DNA of 64,000 nt from Mucilaginibacter paludis DSM 18603 (GCF_000166195.2 NZ_CM001403.1:3676432-3740431), one strand, 5' to 3'. Positions 9,537 to 18,866 are shown, counted from the first letter of the stretch. The notes: generated from the sequence alone by a model not told the origin. Numbers and translations are program-made.

Positions 9537-10247
9537 ATGAAGAAACTTTTTACCCTGGGCCTAACCTTATTAATATTATCCACGGCATTTGCCAAAGCGC
9601 CTAAAAATCAATACATCCGGATTAAAAGCAGCTACGGGATGTGCATTATCCGTTTGTATAACGAAACGCCAAAGCACAGGGATAATTTTATTAAACTTAC
9701 TAAGCAAGGTTATTTTAACGGTACGCTTTTCCACCGCATTATCCAGGGCTTTATGATACAGGGCGGCGACCCGGATTCTAAAAATGCCAAACCGCTTATT
9801 GAGTTAGGCAACGGGGGGCCAAAATATACCATTGATGCTGAATTTAACGATAGCCTTTTTCATAAACGAGGCGTATTAGGCGCCGCCCGCGAAAATGATG
9901 ATGTTAATCCTAAAAGAGCATCCAGCGGTTCGCAGTTTTACATTGTTGAAGGCAAGCGCTATACCGACGAGGAACTGGATAAGGTAGAGATAAAACGCCT
10001 GCAAGGACGTAAAATACCACCATCGCAGCGCGAATGGTATAAAAGCGTAGGCGGCACGCCGCAACTTGACCATAATTATACCGTTTTTGGCGAGGTAATA
10101 ACCGGCATTGATATGGTTGACAGGATTGCCGCCATTAAAAAGGACGAGCGCGACCGCCCTTTGCAAGATGTAGCCATATCCGTTGAATTACTGAGCAAAC
10201 GCGAATGTAAACAACTGGATAAGTTGCTCCTGCTCAATACCCAATAA
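9537..10247 (+). CDS. Exported cyclophilin-type peptidyl-prolyl isomerase
   Basis: A 236-residue protein with a signal peptide (residues 1-20, ending AFAKA). The cyclophilin core is clear: FHRIIQGFMIQGGDPDSK near residues 75-92 holds the catalytic Arg and the Gln/Gly residues, and ASSGSQFYIVEG near 130 is the substrate-groove segment. An insertion of about 35 charged residues (YTDEELDKVEIKRLQGRK) separates that groove from the terminal strand HNYTVFGEVITGIDMVDRIA. It probably assists folding of periplasmic or outer-membrane proteins. It lies in one unit with the upstream hypothetical gene and xth 23 bases downstream. Confidence 0.92.
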   Translation: MKKLFTLGLTLLILSTAFAKAPKNQYIRIKSSYGMCIIRLYNETPKHRDNFIKLTKQGYFNGTLFHRIIQGFMIQGGDPDSKNAKPLIELGNGGPKYTIDAEFNDSLFHKRGVLGAARENDDVNPKRASSGSQFYIVEGKRYTDEELDKVEIKRLQGRKIPPSQREWYKSVGGTPQLDHNYTVFGEVITGIDMVDRIAAIKKDERDRPLQDVAISVELLSKRECKQLDKLLLLNTQ

Positions 10248-10270
10248 CCGAAACAGATTTTATTACCAGA

Positions 10271-11038
10271 ATGAAGATCATCACTTATAACGTTAACGGC
10301 ATACGCTCTGCCATGAGTAAAAACTGGCTATCCTGGCTGCAAGCCTCGGATGCCGACGTAGTTTGTTTGCAGGAAATTAAGGCGACACCCGATGTATTGA
10401 CCGACCTGTTACTGGTTGAACAATTGGGCTACGAGCACTACTGGTATCCTGCCGAAAAAAAGGGGTACAGCGGCACCGCCATTTTTACCAAACAAACACC
10501 AAAACATATAGAGTATGGCTGCGGCATCAGCGATTTTGACCGTGAGGGTAGAAACATCCGTGTTGATTTTGACGATGTATCGGTGATGAGCGTTTATTTC
10601 CCGTCCGGATCAAGCGGCGATGAGCGGCAGGATTTTAAATTCCGGTTTCTGGATGAGTTTGGCGAGTATATTAACAAATTAAAGTGGGCCTACCCCAACC
10701 TGGTAATCTCGGGCGATTATAACATTTGCCACCGGCCAATAGATATTCATAATCCAAAATCAAATGCCAATTCTTCCGGATTTTTACCGGCTGAAAGGGA
10801 ATGGATGGAGAACCTGATTGAATCGGGATTTGTTGATACCTTCAGGTATTTAAACAAAGAACCCCATAATTATACATGGTGGAGCTTCAGGGCAAATTCA
10901 AGAGCCAAAAACCTGGGCTGGCGTATTGATTATAATATGGCAACACAGCCTTTGCAACCGCTTATTAAACGCGCGGCTATACTATCCGAAGCTCGGCATT
11001 CAGATCATTGCCCGGTATTGCTGGAATTGGATTTATAG
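10271..11038 (+). CDS. xth: Exodeoxyribonuclease III (AP endonuclease)
   Basis: A 255-residue enzyme of the exonuclease III/APE1 family that cuts at abasic sites and removes 3' blocking groups in base-excision repair. It starts with the strand MKIITYNVNGIRSA, carries the metal-binding CLQEIKA near residue 35, the catalytic SGDYNICHRPIDIHNPKSN near 148-166, and the final ARHSDHCPVLLEL with the catalytic Asp-His pair. Length and motif order are normal. It ends one base before the stop of the convergent toxin gene, so the two transcripts face each other with no room for a separate terminator. Confidence 0.95.
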   Translation: MKIITYNVNGIRSAMSKNWLSWLQASDADVVCLQEIKATPDVLTDLLLVEQLGYEHYWYPAEKKGYSGTAIFTKQTPKHIEYGCGISDFDREGRNIRVDFDDVSVMSVYFPSGSSGDERQDFKFRFLDEFGEYINKLKWAYPNLVISGDYNICHRPIDIHNPKSNANSSGFLPAEREWMENLIESGFVDTFRYLNKEPHNYTWWSFRANSRAKNLGWRIDYNMATQPLQPLIKRAAILSEARHSDHCPVLLELDL

Positions 11039-11341
11039 TTACAAATTTTTTAACTGATTTGGATTTTGGCGATTATCAAACAGTGATATAATTTCGATGG
11101 TATCACTGTTGATCCTGAAAAAAATTGAGGTTTGAGGAGAAAACACATACCGGCGGATTGATTTGTCTTTTAAAACTATTGGAAAGTGCTCCGGCTGATG
11201 TTGAATACGTGTTATTGTAGCCTCCAACTCATTGATGACGCGTAAAGTAATTTGTTCGCCCCATTCACTCCATAAATAAGCTACCAGATTCTCGTAGTCA
11301 TTCAAAGCCCTGTCCGACCACAATAATTGAGTCTCAGCCAT
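11039..11341 (-). CDS. RelE/ParE family toxin
   Basis: A 100-residue toxin, read from the ATG at 11341 (MAETQLLWSDRALND); an upstream in-frame ATG at 11356 is less likely because it reaches deeper into the antitoxin gene. ParE/RelE layout: the N-terminal helices contain YENLVAYLWSEWGEQ, then IQHQPEHFPIVLKDKSIRRYVF and the final strands SIFFRINSDTIEIISLFDNRQNP. Family members inhibit either ribosomes or gyrase; which applies here cannot be told. The start overlaps the end of the antitoxin gene by about 8 bases, the usual TA layout. Confidence 0.88.
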   Translation of the reverse strand: MAETQLLWSDRALNDYENLVAYLWSEWGEQITLRVINELEATITRIQHQPEHFPIVLKDKSIRRYVFSPQTSIFFRINSDTIEIISLFDNRQNPNQLKNL

Positions 11342-11573
11342 TACGCAAATCCGCAAGCTTCTGCTTTATGCGTGCTTGTACCTGCACAGTTGTGTGTACC
11401 CTGCCCGCTTTAAAATCCTCCATGCCTTTGGCAATACCTTCAAGTTCGGCTTCCGAAAGTGGATAGTCTTCATTTTCGATATGGTATTTTAGTTCCAAAC
11501 GATTCAATAAAGCCTGTAATACCGGCAGGTCCTTTTCCTTATCGAGCTCAACTGTCAATGTCACCATACTCAA
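11334..11573 (-). CDS. Antitoxin of the RelE/ParE pair
   Basis: A 79-residue protein preceding and overlapping the toxin gene. It begins with a beta strand (VTLTVELDKEKDLPVLQALLNRL) and has an acidic helical middle (LSEAELEGIAKGMEDFKAGR) and a short C-terminal helix, a layout common in Bacteroidota antitoxins paired with RelE/ParE toxins. The start could equally be the ATG two codons later. It should bind the toxin and repress its own promoter; neither was tested and no operator stands out in the AT-rich upstream region. Confidence 0.8.
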   Translation of the reverse strand: MSMVTLTVELDKEKDLPVLQALLNRLELKYHIENEDYPLSEAELEGIAKGMEDFKAGRVHTTVQVQARIKQKLADLRNG

Positions 11574-11731
11574 ATTTACAAATATTTATTTTAAAGAAAC
11601 CAGGATATTTCATGTTATTCGGGTCAATTCCGCACCGGATAAAAATTATTTATCCCACCCTTATGTATTCATTATAAATGATTTATACATTTACCGGGTA
11701 ATTATTTCTGTAACCTTCAATTCAAAAAATC

Positions 11732-12499
11732 ATGTACCTGCTACCTATCCTTGGTTTTGTTGTTTTTGTGTTAATTTTAATGGGCGTACGTATCGCTCAG
11801 GAGTATGAGCGCGGCGTTGTATTCAGGCTTGGCCGGTATCATAAAACCAAGGGCCCGGGCCTTTACCTGATCATTCCGTTTATCGACACGCAAATTAAAC
11901 TGGATATCCGTACCAAAACGGTAGATCTGGAACAGCAGGAAACGATTACCAAAGATAGCGTGACCATTAAGGTGAACGCGGTACTTTGGTTTCGCATTAC
12001 CGACCCGGAAAGAGCCATTATCAAAGTAGCCAATTACAACCAGGCCGTTTACCAGTTTTCGGTTACCGCGTTACGGAACATTATCGGTCAGAATTTACTC
12101 GACGAAGTTTTAAGGGAGCGCGAGCAGATTAACAGTACCCTCCAAAAAATTGTGGATAGCGCCACCGAACCCTGGGGCATTAAAATAGAAATGGTTGAAA
12201 TGAAGGATGTAGAGATACCCGAATCCATGCAGCGGGCCATGGCCCGTGAGGCGGAGGCCATCCGCGAAAAGCGCGCCCGTATCATCAAAGCGGAGGCCGA
12301 GCTCGAAGCATCTATTAAACTGACCCAAGGCGCCAAACAAATGGAAGGCAGCCCCATCGCGCTTGAATTAAGGCGCATGCAGATGTTATCAGAGATCGGC
12401 ATTGATAACAATACCACAACCATTGTTTTGGTACCATCGGACTTTACCAACGCCGCCAAAAGCTTTACCGAAATGGTAAATAGTAAGCCTAAGGATTAA
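11732..12499 (+). CDS. Slipin family protein (stomatin/prohibitin SPFH domain)
   Basis: A 255-residue protein with one N-terminal membrane segment (residues 1-20) and an SPFH domain. Diagnostic are RIAQEYERGVVFRLGRYHK near 22-40, the strand DIRTKTVDLEQQETITKDSVTI, the segment LRNIIGQNLLDEVLREREQIN and the long charged helix MQRAMAREAEAIREKRARI. Family members oligomerise on the inner membrane and are often next to an NfeD-type partner; none is present here. It sits between the toxin-antitoxin pair and the arabinanase, with no evident operon partner. Confidence 0.93.
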   Translation: MYLLPILGFVVFVLILMGVRIAQEYERGVVFRLGRYHKTKGPGLYLIIPFIDTQIKLDIRTKTVDLEQQETITKDSVTIKVNAVLWFRITDPERAIIKVANYNQAVYQFSVTALRNIIGQNLLDEVLREREQINSTLQKIVDSATEPWGIKIEMVEMKDVEIPESMQRAMAREAEAIREKRARIIKAEAELEASIKLTQGAKQMEGSPIALELRRMQMLSEIGIDNNTTTIVLVPSDFTNAAKSFTEMVNSKPKD

Positions 12500-12547
12500 A
12501 TATCGCCGACTGCGTTAAACGATTTAATTAGCTGACGATACCATAGT

Positions 12548-13534
12548 ATGAAACGCTGTTGCTGCATCATATTGCTTTTATTCTCGTCGACTATGTTATG
12601 CGGACAAACACAGCAACGCATATCCGTCCACGATCCTGTGATGATTAAGCAAGATAGCCTGTATTATATTTTCTGTACTGGTAGGGGCGTCAGTGTGTGG
12701 TCGTCAACAAACCGGGTAGACTGGAAGCGGGAAAAACCCGTTTTAGCTACGGCCCCGGCATGGACGCTTACAGAAGTTCCCAACACCAAGGCGAATGATA
12801 TCTGGGCACCGGATATCTCTTATGAGCACGGGCGATATTACCTGTTTTACTCATCATCCGTTTTCGGCAAAAATTCATCGGCCATTGGCCTCGCTACCAA
12901 CAAAACCCTGCATTCCGACTCGCCGGATTTTAAGTGGGAAGACCTGGGTATGGTAGTAAAGACAATCCCCGGTCAAGACCAATTTAACGCCATCGACCCC
13001 AATTTAATTTTAGACGAGCAGGGCAAACCCTGGCTAACTTTCGGTTCGTTCTGGAACGGTATAACCTTAGTGAGGCTAAGTGACGACCTGAAAACGGTAA
13101 TAGACACCAAGCCCTGGCGAATCATTGCAGCCCGCTCGCACAACAAAAACCAACCCGGTAGTACAGCAGGAAGCAAAGCTATTGAAGCTCCCTTTTTATT
13201 TAAAAAGGGTAAGTACTATTACCTCTTCACCTCGTGGGACTACTGCTGCCGCGGCCCTAAAAGTAATTACAAGATAATGGTTGGCCGCTCAAAGAACATA
13301 ACCGGGCCTTATCTGGACCGGGAAGGCGTAAAGCTTGAAAACGGAGGCGGTACTTTGGTGTTAGCCGGCGATAAAGATTGGTATGGCGTAGGCCACAATG
13401 CCGTTGTCAGTTTTGATGGTATAGATTATCTTGTTTTCCACGCTTATGATGCCAGCGACAATGGCAGATCAAAGTTGAGGATAGAGCAATTGGATTGGGA
13501 TAATGATGGATGGCCGGTTTTGAAAATTGAATAA
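12548..13534 (+). CDS. Arabinan endo-1,5-alpha-L-arabinosidase, GH43 family, exported
   Basis: A 328-residue glycoside hydrolase with a signal peptide (residues 1-19, CCCIILLLFSSTMLCG). The five-bladed propeller of GH43 is shown by the catalytic-base segment VHDPVMIKQDSLYYIFCTG near residue 27, WAPDISYEHGRYYLFYSSS near 90, FNAIDPNLILDEQGKPWL near 150 with the pKa-modulating Asp, and IEAPFLFKKGKYYYLFTS near 210 with the catalytic Glu. It would cut alpha-1,5-linked arabinan from plant pectin. No SusC/D pair or other polysaccharide genes are close, so it is not part of a visible utilisation locus. Confidence 0.93.
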   Translation: MKRCCCIILLLFSSTMLCGQTQQRISVHDPVMIKQDSLYYIFCTGRGVSVWSSTNRVDWKREKPVLATAPAWTLTEVPNTKANDIWAPDISYEHGRYYLFYSSSVFGKNSSAIGLATNKTLHSDSPDFKWEDLGMVVKTIPGQDQFNAIDPNLILDEQGKPWLTFGSFWNGITLVRLSDDLKTVIDTKPWRIIAARSHNKNQPGSTAGSKAIEAPFLFKKGKYYYLFTSWDYCCRGPKSNYKIMVGRSKNITGPYLDREGVKLENGGGTLVLAGDKDWYGVGHNAVVSFDGIDYLVFHAYDASDNGRSKLRIEQLDWDNDGWPVLKIE

Positions 13535-13711
13535 GGGGTAATAATAACATAGATAGGAATTCCATAAGCTTTTGGCCTCTCTGTGTTTCGCTCTTGGTGT
13601 GATCTCCGTGGTAAACCCTACGATCAAATGTGATTATCTATGCACAACAATCCGGCAAGTTTCAGTTTGTGTTAATTTCACTTTTCACACCAAAAAATGT
13701 AAATTGCGACG

Positions 13712-13749
13712 GTCGAGTAGACTAATTTACATAAATTAGCCTACTCGAC
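13712..13749. repeat. 17-bp inverted repeat upstream of the DUF4143 ATPase
   Basis: The arms at 13712-13728 and 13733-13749 match at 16 of 17 positions with a 4-base spacer (ACAT). The outer part is GTCGAGTAG/CTACTCGAC. It ends 18 bases before the ATG of the ATPase gene, so it is either an operator or a leader hairpin. There is no T-run after it, so it is not a typical terminator. Confidence 0.7.
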
Positions 13750-13767
13750 TAAACTAATTAACAAAAA

Positions 13768-14907
13768 ATGAATATTCCACGGTTAATACAGCAACAAATG
13801 GTTGCCAAAATAGGCAGCCAAAAAGTGTTGATGCTGTACGGCACCAGGCGTACAGGCAAAACAACGATAATAGAAAACATCGTTCAAAAATATCCAAATG
13901 ATGCTTTGTTGCTACAAGGGGAAGATATGCAGGTTTCGGAATTATTGCAGCGCAGAACCATTGCTAACTATACACAACTGACCGCCGGAAAGAAAATCAT
14001 CATTATAGATGAGGCACAGACCATTCCTGAAATTGGCAAAATATTAAAGCTGATGATAGATGGCATTAAAGGAATAACGATAATTGTAACCGGCAGTAGC
14101 AGTTTCGACCTGGTTTATGCTGCCGGAGAACCCCTTGTAGGAAGAAACATTGTATATCATTTATATCCTATAGCGCAGGCCGAGCTATCAACTGTTGAAG
14201 ATTATATGACCACAACACGCAACCTGGAGCAAAGATTGGTATATGGAAGTTATCCTGAACTATGGCACATCGATAATTTTTTGGAGAAAGAGAATTATCT
14301 GAAACAGATGGTTAACAGTTACCTGCTTAAGGATCTTTTGACTATGGAAACGGTAAGAGGGGCGGATGTACTTTATAAATTATTACAGATGCTGGCCTGG
14401 CAAGTGGGAAGCCAGGTAAACACGGTAGAACTGGGTAACAGCCTGCAACTTAACCGGGCTACAGTAGAAAGGTATATGGATTTGCTGACCAAAGTATTTA
14501 TTATCTATCCGCTAACTGGTTACAGCAATAACCTGCGTAAAGAAGTGACCAAAAGTAAAAAATGGTATTTTTATGATAACGGACTGAGAAATGCGCTCAT
14601 CAATAACTTTAGCCCCTTACACCAACGTAATGATATCGGCCAACTTTGGGAGCAGTATATTTTGAGCGAGCGGATTAAATGTAATTCCTATCTTGGTTAT
14701 CAGCCGCAATACTTTTTCTGGCGTACTTATGATGGCCAGGAAATAGATCTGGTAGAATCTTACAATGGCCAACTACATGCCTTTGAGTGTAAATGGAAAA
14801 ATGCAAAAGCCAAGAAACCCATTGCTTTTGATAAGGCTTATCCGGAGGCTGAATTTACAATTTTAAACCAGGAAAATTATCTGAGTTGGATCACGCAAAG
14901 AGGATAA
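13768..14907 (+). CDS. ATP-binding protein, AAA_14 + DUF4143
   Basis: A 379-residue protein of the widespread but poorly understood ATPase group with an AAA_14 domain followed by DUF4143. Walker A is YGTRRTGKTT near residues 25-34 and Walker B is KIIIIDEAQTIPE near 74-86, followed by sensor-like TIIVTGSSSFDLV. The middle contains a winged-helix-like stretch (LGNSLQLNRATVERYMDLL). The C-terminal part ends in a nuclease-like signature, FFWRTYDGQEIDLVE then LHAFECKWK (Asp...Glu-x-Lys), resembling PD-(D/E)XK folds. Such genes are patchily distributed and often transferred. It is convergent with mfd, 35 bases apart. Confidence 0.88.
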   Translation: MNIPRLIQQQMVAKIGSQKVLMLYGTRRTGKTTIIENIVQKYPNDALLLQGEDMQVSELLQRRTIANYTQLTAGKKIIIIDEAQTIPEIGKILKLMIDGIKGITIIVTGSSSFDLVYAAGEPLVGRNIVYHLYPIAQAELSTVEDYMTTTRNLEQRLVYGSYPELWHIDNFLEKENYLKQMVNSYLLKDLLTMETVRGADVLYKLLQMLAWQVGSQVNTVELGNSLQLNRATVERYMDLLTKVFIIYPLTGYSNNLRKEVTKSKKWYFYDNGLRNALINNFSPLHQRNDIGQLWEQYILSERIKCNSYLGYQPQYFFWRTYDGQEIDLVESYNGQLHAFECKWKNAKAKKPIAFDKAYPEAEFTILNQENYLSWITQRG

Positions 14908-14942
14908 AGCCAACTATGTGGCAGAATAAAAATCATCAAACA

Positions 14943-17900
14943 TCAACTATATCCCACAACCGGCTCCATCATTTCTTCCAATATGGCTACAGCTTCGTCA
15001 ATAGTACGCACGTTATCAATGCTGATGCGTAAGGTATTTTTCACCTCTTTCATGTTGCAGCGGCGGGGATTGGCCTGCATAAAATTAAGCACCTGCCTAA
15101 ATTGTGTAGTTTCAAAATAGGGCGACTGCTGGTTGGCGATAAAGTAGCCACGCAGCACATTCTTTTTGAGGGATAATTTTTCAAACCCGATTGATTTACC
15201 TAACCATTGCAGGCGCATGGTATTCATCAGGTCGTTCACCTGCCTTGGTACAGGGCCAAAACGGTCATGCAATTGCTGGGCAAAGGCGGCCAGTTCGGTT
15301 TCATTCTCCAGTTTTGATAGTTCGGTGTACAGGTTATACCTTTCGGGGATACTGGTTACATATTCGTCTGGTATCAGTATCTCCAGGTCGGTATCTATTT
15401 GTGTGAACGAGATGAACGGCCTTGGCTTCTCATCCTTAAACAAACCTTTAAACTCATCATCTTTCAGCTCCTGTATTGCTTCGTCCAATATCTTATGGTA
15501 CATCTCGAAGCCTATTTCGGCAATAAAGCCGCTTTGCTCTGCACCTAAAAGGTTTCCGCTTCCGCGGATGTCCAAATCGCGCATGGCCACGTTAAAGCCG
15601 CTGCCCAGGTCAGAGAATTCTTCAATCGCGCTCAGGCGCTTCCGCGCTTCGGATGTTAAGGTTGACAGGGGAGGACTCAGCAAATAGCAAAAGGCCTTTT
15701 TGTTGCTCCGGCCAACGCGGCCACGCATCTGGTGCAGATCGCTCAACCCAAACATGTGTGCGTAGTTGATGATGATGGTATTGGCGTTGGGGATATCCAA
15801 ACCCGCCTCAATAATAGTGGTAGCTACCAATACATCGTACTCGTTACTTACAAACTTGAGCATTACATCTTCCAGGTCGTCTCCTTCCAGTTGCCCATGT
15901 GCTATTCCTATTCGGGCTTTGGGTACCAGTTTCTTGATCATGCCGCCCAATTGGGGCAAATCGGCCACCCGGTTATGGATAAAAAAGACCTGGCCGTTAC
16001 GGTCTATTTCATATTCAACCGCTTCCTTAATCAACTTATCATTAAAAACATGCAGCTCCGTTACCACGGGCTGGCGGTTAGGCGGAGGGGTGGAGATGAT
16101 GGAAAGATCGCGTGCGCCCATTAACGAAAAATGCAGTGTACGCGGGATAGGGGTAGCTGTTAAGGTGAGGGTATCTACATTAACGCGCATGGCCTTCAGC
16201 TTCTCTTTGGTTGATACGCCGAACTTCTGCTCCTCGTCGATAATCATCAAACCCAGATCTTTAAATTTTACATCTTTACTTACTAAGCGGTGCGTACCAA
16301 TGATAATATCTAATTTACCTTCGGCCAGCCTTTGCAGAGTATCTTTAATCTGTTTGCTGGTTTTAAACCGGTTAACATAATCAATATTGCAAGGGAAGCC
16401 CTTCAGGCGGTCTGTAAAGGTTTTATAATGTTGCGCAGCTAAAATGGTAGTGGGCACCAGTACGGCTACCTGCTTGCTATCGGCAACGGCCTTAAAAGCC
16501 GCGCGGATGGCTATCTCGGTTTTACCGAAGCCCACATCGCCGCAAATCAACCGGTCCATAGGGTGCGGCGACTCCATATCCCTTTTAAAGTCGACGGTCG
16601 CTTTTTCCTGATCTGGTGTATCCTCGTAAATAAAGGATGCTTCCAGTTCGGTTTGTAAATAGCTATCGGGCGAAAAGGCATTACCGTCCTGCGCTTTGCG
16701 TACAGCGTAAAGCTTGATCAGGTCGCGGGCTATGTCCTTAACTTTTTTTTTTGTTGTTTTCTTCAGCTTTTCCCAGGCATCGGTACCAAGCTTATTCATT
16801 TTGGGTACGGTACCTTCCTTCCCGCTGTATTTAGAGATGCGGTTAAGCGAGTTAATGTTAACGTACAACAGGTCGTTGTCCGAGTATAGCAAACGGATCA
16901 TTTCCTGCATTTTGCCGTTCACCTCAACTTTTTCAAGTCCGGCGTATTTACCGATACCGTGGTCAATATGGGTAATATAATCTCCGGGTTTTAGTTCACG
17001 AAGATCTTTTAAGGTAATAGCTTGCGAGCGTTGGTAGCCTTTTTTTAACTTGTATTTATAATACCGGTCGAAAATCTGGTGGTCGGTATAACAAGCTATC
17101 TTTTGAGCATAATCTATAAATCCTTCGCGGATGGAGATATTTACCGGCGTAAATTTGATAGTTTTATCCAGGTCCTCAAAAATGGCATACAATCTTTCGA
17201 GCTGCCTGGTGGAGTCGGTAAAAATGCAGTTCTCTATCTTTTCCGCTTCGTTATTTTTAAAGTTATGGATCAGCAGGCTAAAATCTTTGTTAAAAGAGGG
17301 TTGCGGGCGGATGTCAAACTGTACGCTATCGGTAGGGGTGTAAAAAAATTGCTTGCCAAATTCTACCAAGCCAAAATCATGAAGCTGGTCGGCAATCATT
17401 TTTTCGTCGGTAAAACCAAACTTGGGGTCAATCCAATCGGGGTTGGCATTCTTATCTTCGGCAGATAGGGCTTTCCACAATTGGGTGGCTTTTTTGTAGC
17501 CACTTTGGATAATATCCAGGGTAAACTGCACATCCTTGATCCAAATTTGTGTTGATGGATCAATATATTCAAGCAAGGAAATGTTATTCTCCGTTAAAAA
17601 CTTAGATTGTACGTTGGGTACAATGGTAATGGTTTTAACCTGCTCGACAGAGAGCTGGCTCTCTATCTCAAAAGTTCTGATCGATTCAATAAAATCTCCA
17701 AAAAACTCTACCCGGTAGGGCAGATCGTGCGAGAAGGAGAAGATATCCACAATACCCCCACGAATGGAAAACTGCCCGGGCGAGTACACAAAATCAACTC
17801 GTTCAAAAGCATACTCAATTAAAAACTCGTTAATAAAATCAAGGCTCAGCTTATTGGTAACCCCAATTTCGAGGGTGTTTTTTTCGAGCGAGGCCCTGTC

Positions 17901-18302
17901 AATCACCTTTTCGGCTAATGCTTCAGGATAAGTAACAATCAGCTGGCCATATTCTGAGGTATGGTTCAGTTCATTCAATACTTCGGCACGGGCCAAAACA
18001 TTGCTGCTATCGGGCTGGGTAAATTCAAAAGGCTTACGGTATGATGAGGGGAAAAGTAATATCTCCTTATCCAGCAAATTTTCCAGATCCGACTGAAAAT
18101 AACCGGCCTCCTCCCTGTCGGGAAGGATAAACAACATGTGGCTGTGCTTTAAAAAATACAAAGCTACCGCCATGGCCGCATCGCTCGACCCGACTAATCC
18201 GCGGAGTTGCACCCTCGGATGTTTTACACTATTGAGCGCTTTTGCTAACGTTTGCACGCGTTCGTCAGTCTTATAGCGCTCTAAAATTTCACGGATATTC
18301 AA
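14943..18302 (-). CDS. mfd: Transcription-repair coupling factor Mfd
   Basis: A 1119-residue, full-length Mfd that displaces RNA polymerase stalled at lesions and recruits UvrA. Order of domains: UvrB-like N-terminus (1-350), the polymerase-interacting CarD-like domain (LKPGDYITHIDHGIGKYAG, near 440), the RecG-like translocase with Walker A CGDVGFGKTE near 590 and DEEQ box in MIIDEEQKFG, motif VI region QMRGRVGRSNKKAF, and the C-terminal autoinhibitory domain. The reading frame begins with TTG (LNIREILERYK), and no nearby ATG would give the normal N-terminus; a TATATTTG box lies about 10 bases before it. Confidence 0.96.
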   Translation of the reverse strand: MNIREILERYKTDERVQTLAKALNSVKHPRVQLRGLVGSSDAAMAVALYFLKHSHMLFILPDREEAGYFQSDLENLLDKEILLFPSSYRKPFEFTQPDSSNVLARAEVLNELNHTSEYGQLIVTYPEALAEKVIDRASLEKNTLEIGVTNKLSLDFINEFLIEYAFERVDFVYSPGQFSIRGGIVDIFSFSHDLPYRVEFFGDFIESIRTFEIESQLSVEQVKTITIVPNVQSKFLTENNISLLEYIDPSTQIWIKDVQFTLDIIQSGYKKATQLWKALSAEDKNANPDWIDPKFGFTDEKMIADQLHDFGLVEFGKQFFYTPTDSVQFDIRPQPSFNKDFSLLIHNFKNNEAEKIENCIFTDSTRQLERLYAIFEDLDKTIKFTPVNISIREGFIDYAQKIACYTDHQIFDRYYKYKLKKGYQRSQAITLKDLRELKPGDYITHIDHGIGKYAGLEKVEVNGKMQEMIRLLYSDNDLLYVNINSLNRISKYSGKEGTVPKMNKLGTDAWEKLKKTTKKKVKDIARDLIKLYAVRKAQDGNAFSPDSYLQTELEASFIYEDTPDQEKATVDFKRDMESPHPMDRLICGDVGFGKTEIAIRAAFKAVADSKQVAVLVPTTILAAQHYKTFTDRLKGFPCNIDYVNRFKTSKQIKDTLQRLAEGKLDIIIGTHRLVSKDVKFKDLGLMIIDEEQKFGVSTKEKLKAMRVNVDTLTLTATPIPRTLHFSLMGARDLSIISTPPPNRQPVVTELHVFNDKLIKEAVEYEIDRNGQVFFIHNRVADLPQLGGMIKKLVPKARIGIAHGQLEGDDLEDVMLKFVSNEYDVLVATTIIEAGLDIPNANTIIINYAHMFGLSDLHQMRGRVGRSNKKAFCYLLSPPLSTLTSEARKRLSAIEEFSDLGSGFNVAMRDLDIRGSGNLLGAEQSGFIAEIGFEMYHKILDEAIQELKDDEFKGLFKDEKPRPFISFTQIDTDLEILIPDEYVTSIPERYNLYTELSKLENETELAAFAQQLHDRFGPVPRQVNDLMNTMRLQWLGKSIGFEKLSLKKNVLRGYFIANQQSPYFETTQFRQVLNFMQANPRRCNMKEVKNTLRISIDNVRTIDEAVAILEEMMEPVVGYS

Positions 18303-18433
18303 AACGATGCAAATATAAGTAAAAAGCTATTGTGAAGCAGGCGATAAATTTGCTACTCTAACAGTAAAGCAAACAAATTTCCATAAACGATCTTATATAT
18401 ACTATTAGTCAACCTTATTAAAAACAATGTTTT

Positions 18434-18838
18434 ATGAAAAATGCAGTTATCTCAGGAGTAATTATAGGTATAGTAAGTGGTATCTGGATCTATGTGATGC
18501 ATTGGGCGGGCGGCTCTACGGAATCTACACACGAACTCAAACCGATAGAATACACATCGGGCTTAATACCGTTAATAGGCCTCTATTTTGGCGTACGTAA
18601 TTACCGCGAAAACTATTTAGGAGGTGCGATGAGCTTTTTAGAGGGATTAGTTGAAGGCTTTAAAATATTAGTTGTAGGGGGCATAATCACCATGGCTTTT
18701 GCTATCTGGTATATTAATTACGTAGCTGCCGGTACCATCGCCGATTTTTCGGGCTATATATTCGGAGCCTTGCTGTTGGGTTTATTATTTTCGCTCGGCG
18801 TATCGTTGCTGTTAATGACGAAAAGCAAAAACATGTAA
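18434..18838 (+). CDS. DUF4199 family membrane protein
   Basis: A 134-residue protein with four predicted membrane segments (residues 4-22, 42-58, 73-97 and 108-128). The segment TSGLIPLIGLYFGVRNYRENYLGG and the GFKILVVGG loop fit DUF4199, a family nearly confined to Bacteroidota and of unknown function. It is monocistronic, divergent from mfd, and followed by a GC-rich hairpin. No motif suggests an enzymatic role. Confidence 0.85.
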   Translation: MKNAVISGVIIGIVSGIWIYVMHWAGGSTESTHELKPIEYTSGLIPLIGLYFGVRNYRENYLGGAMSFLEGLVEGFKILVVGGIITMAFAIWYINYVAAGTIADFSGYIFGALLLGLLFSLGVSLLLMTKSKNM

Positions 18839-18841
18839 ATA

Positions 18842-18866
18842 AATGCCCGGCTTTGATCCGGGCATT
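18842..18866 (+). terminator. Hairpin after the DUF4199 gene
   Basis: AATGCCCGG and CCGGGCATT form a perfect 9-bp stem with a 7-base loop, 4 bases after the stop codon. There is no following T-run, so this is a weak or factor-assisted terminator, or a transcript-stabilising hairpin. Confidence 0.5.

Noticed and set aside
13768..14907. Part of a defence island
   Set aside because: The neighbours are mfd and a sugar hydrolase; no other defence-type genes are nearby, so a lone DUF4143 ATPase is not enough.
15166..15687. Serine-rich plus-strand open frame opposite mfd
   Set aside because: Its composition is the usual antisense shadow of a coding strand, and mfd is a complete and well-conserved gene.
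18842..18866. Strong intrinsic terminator
   Set aside because: The stem is good but no T-run follows, so it is listed only as a weak terminator-like hairpin.
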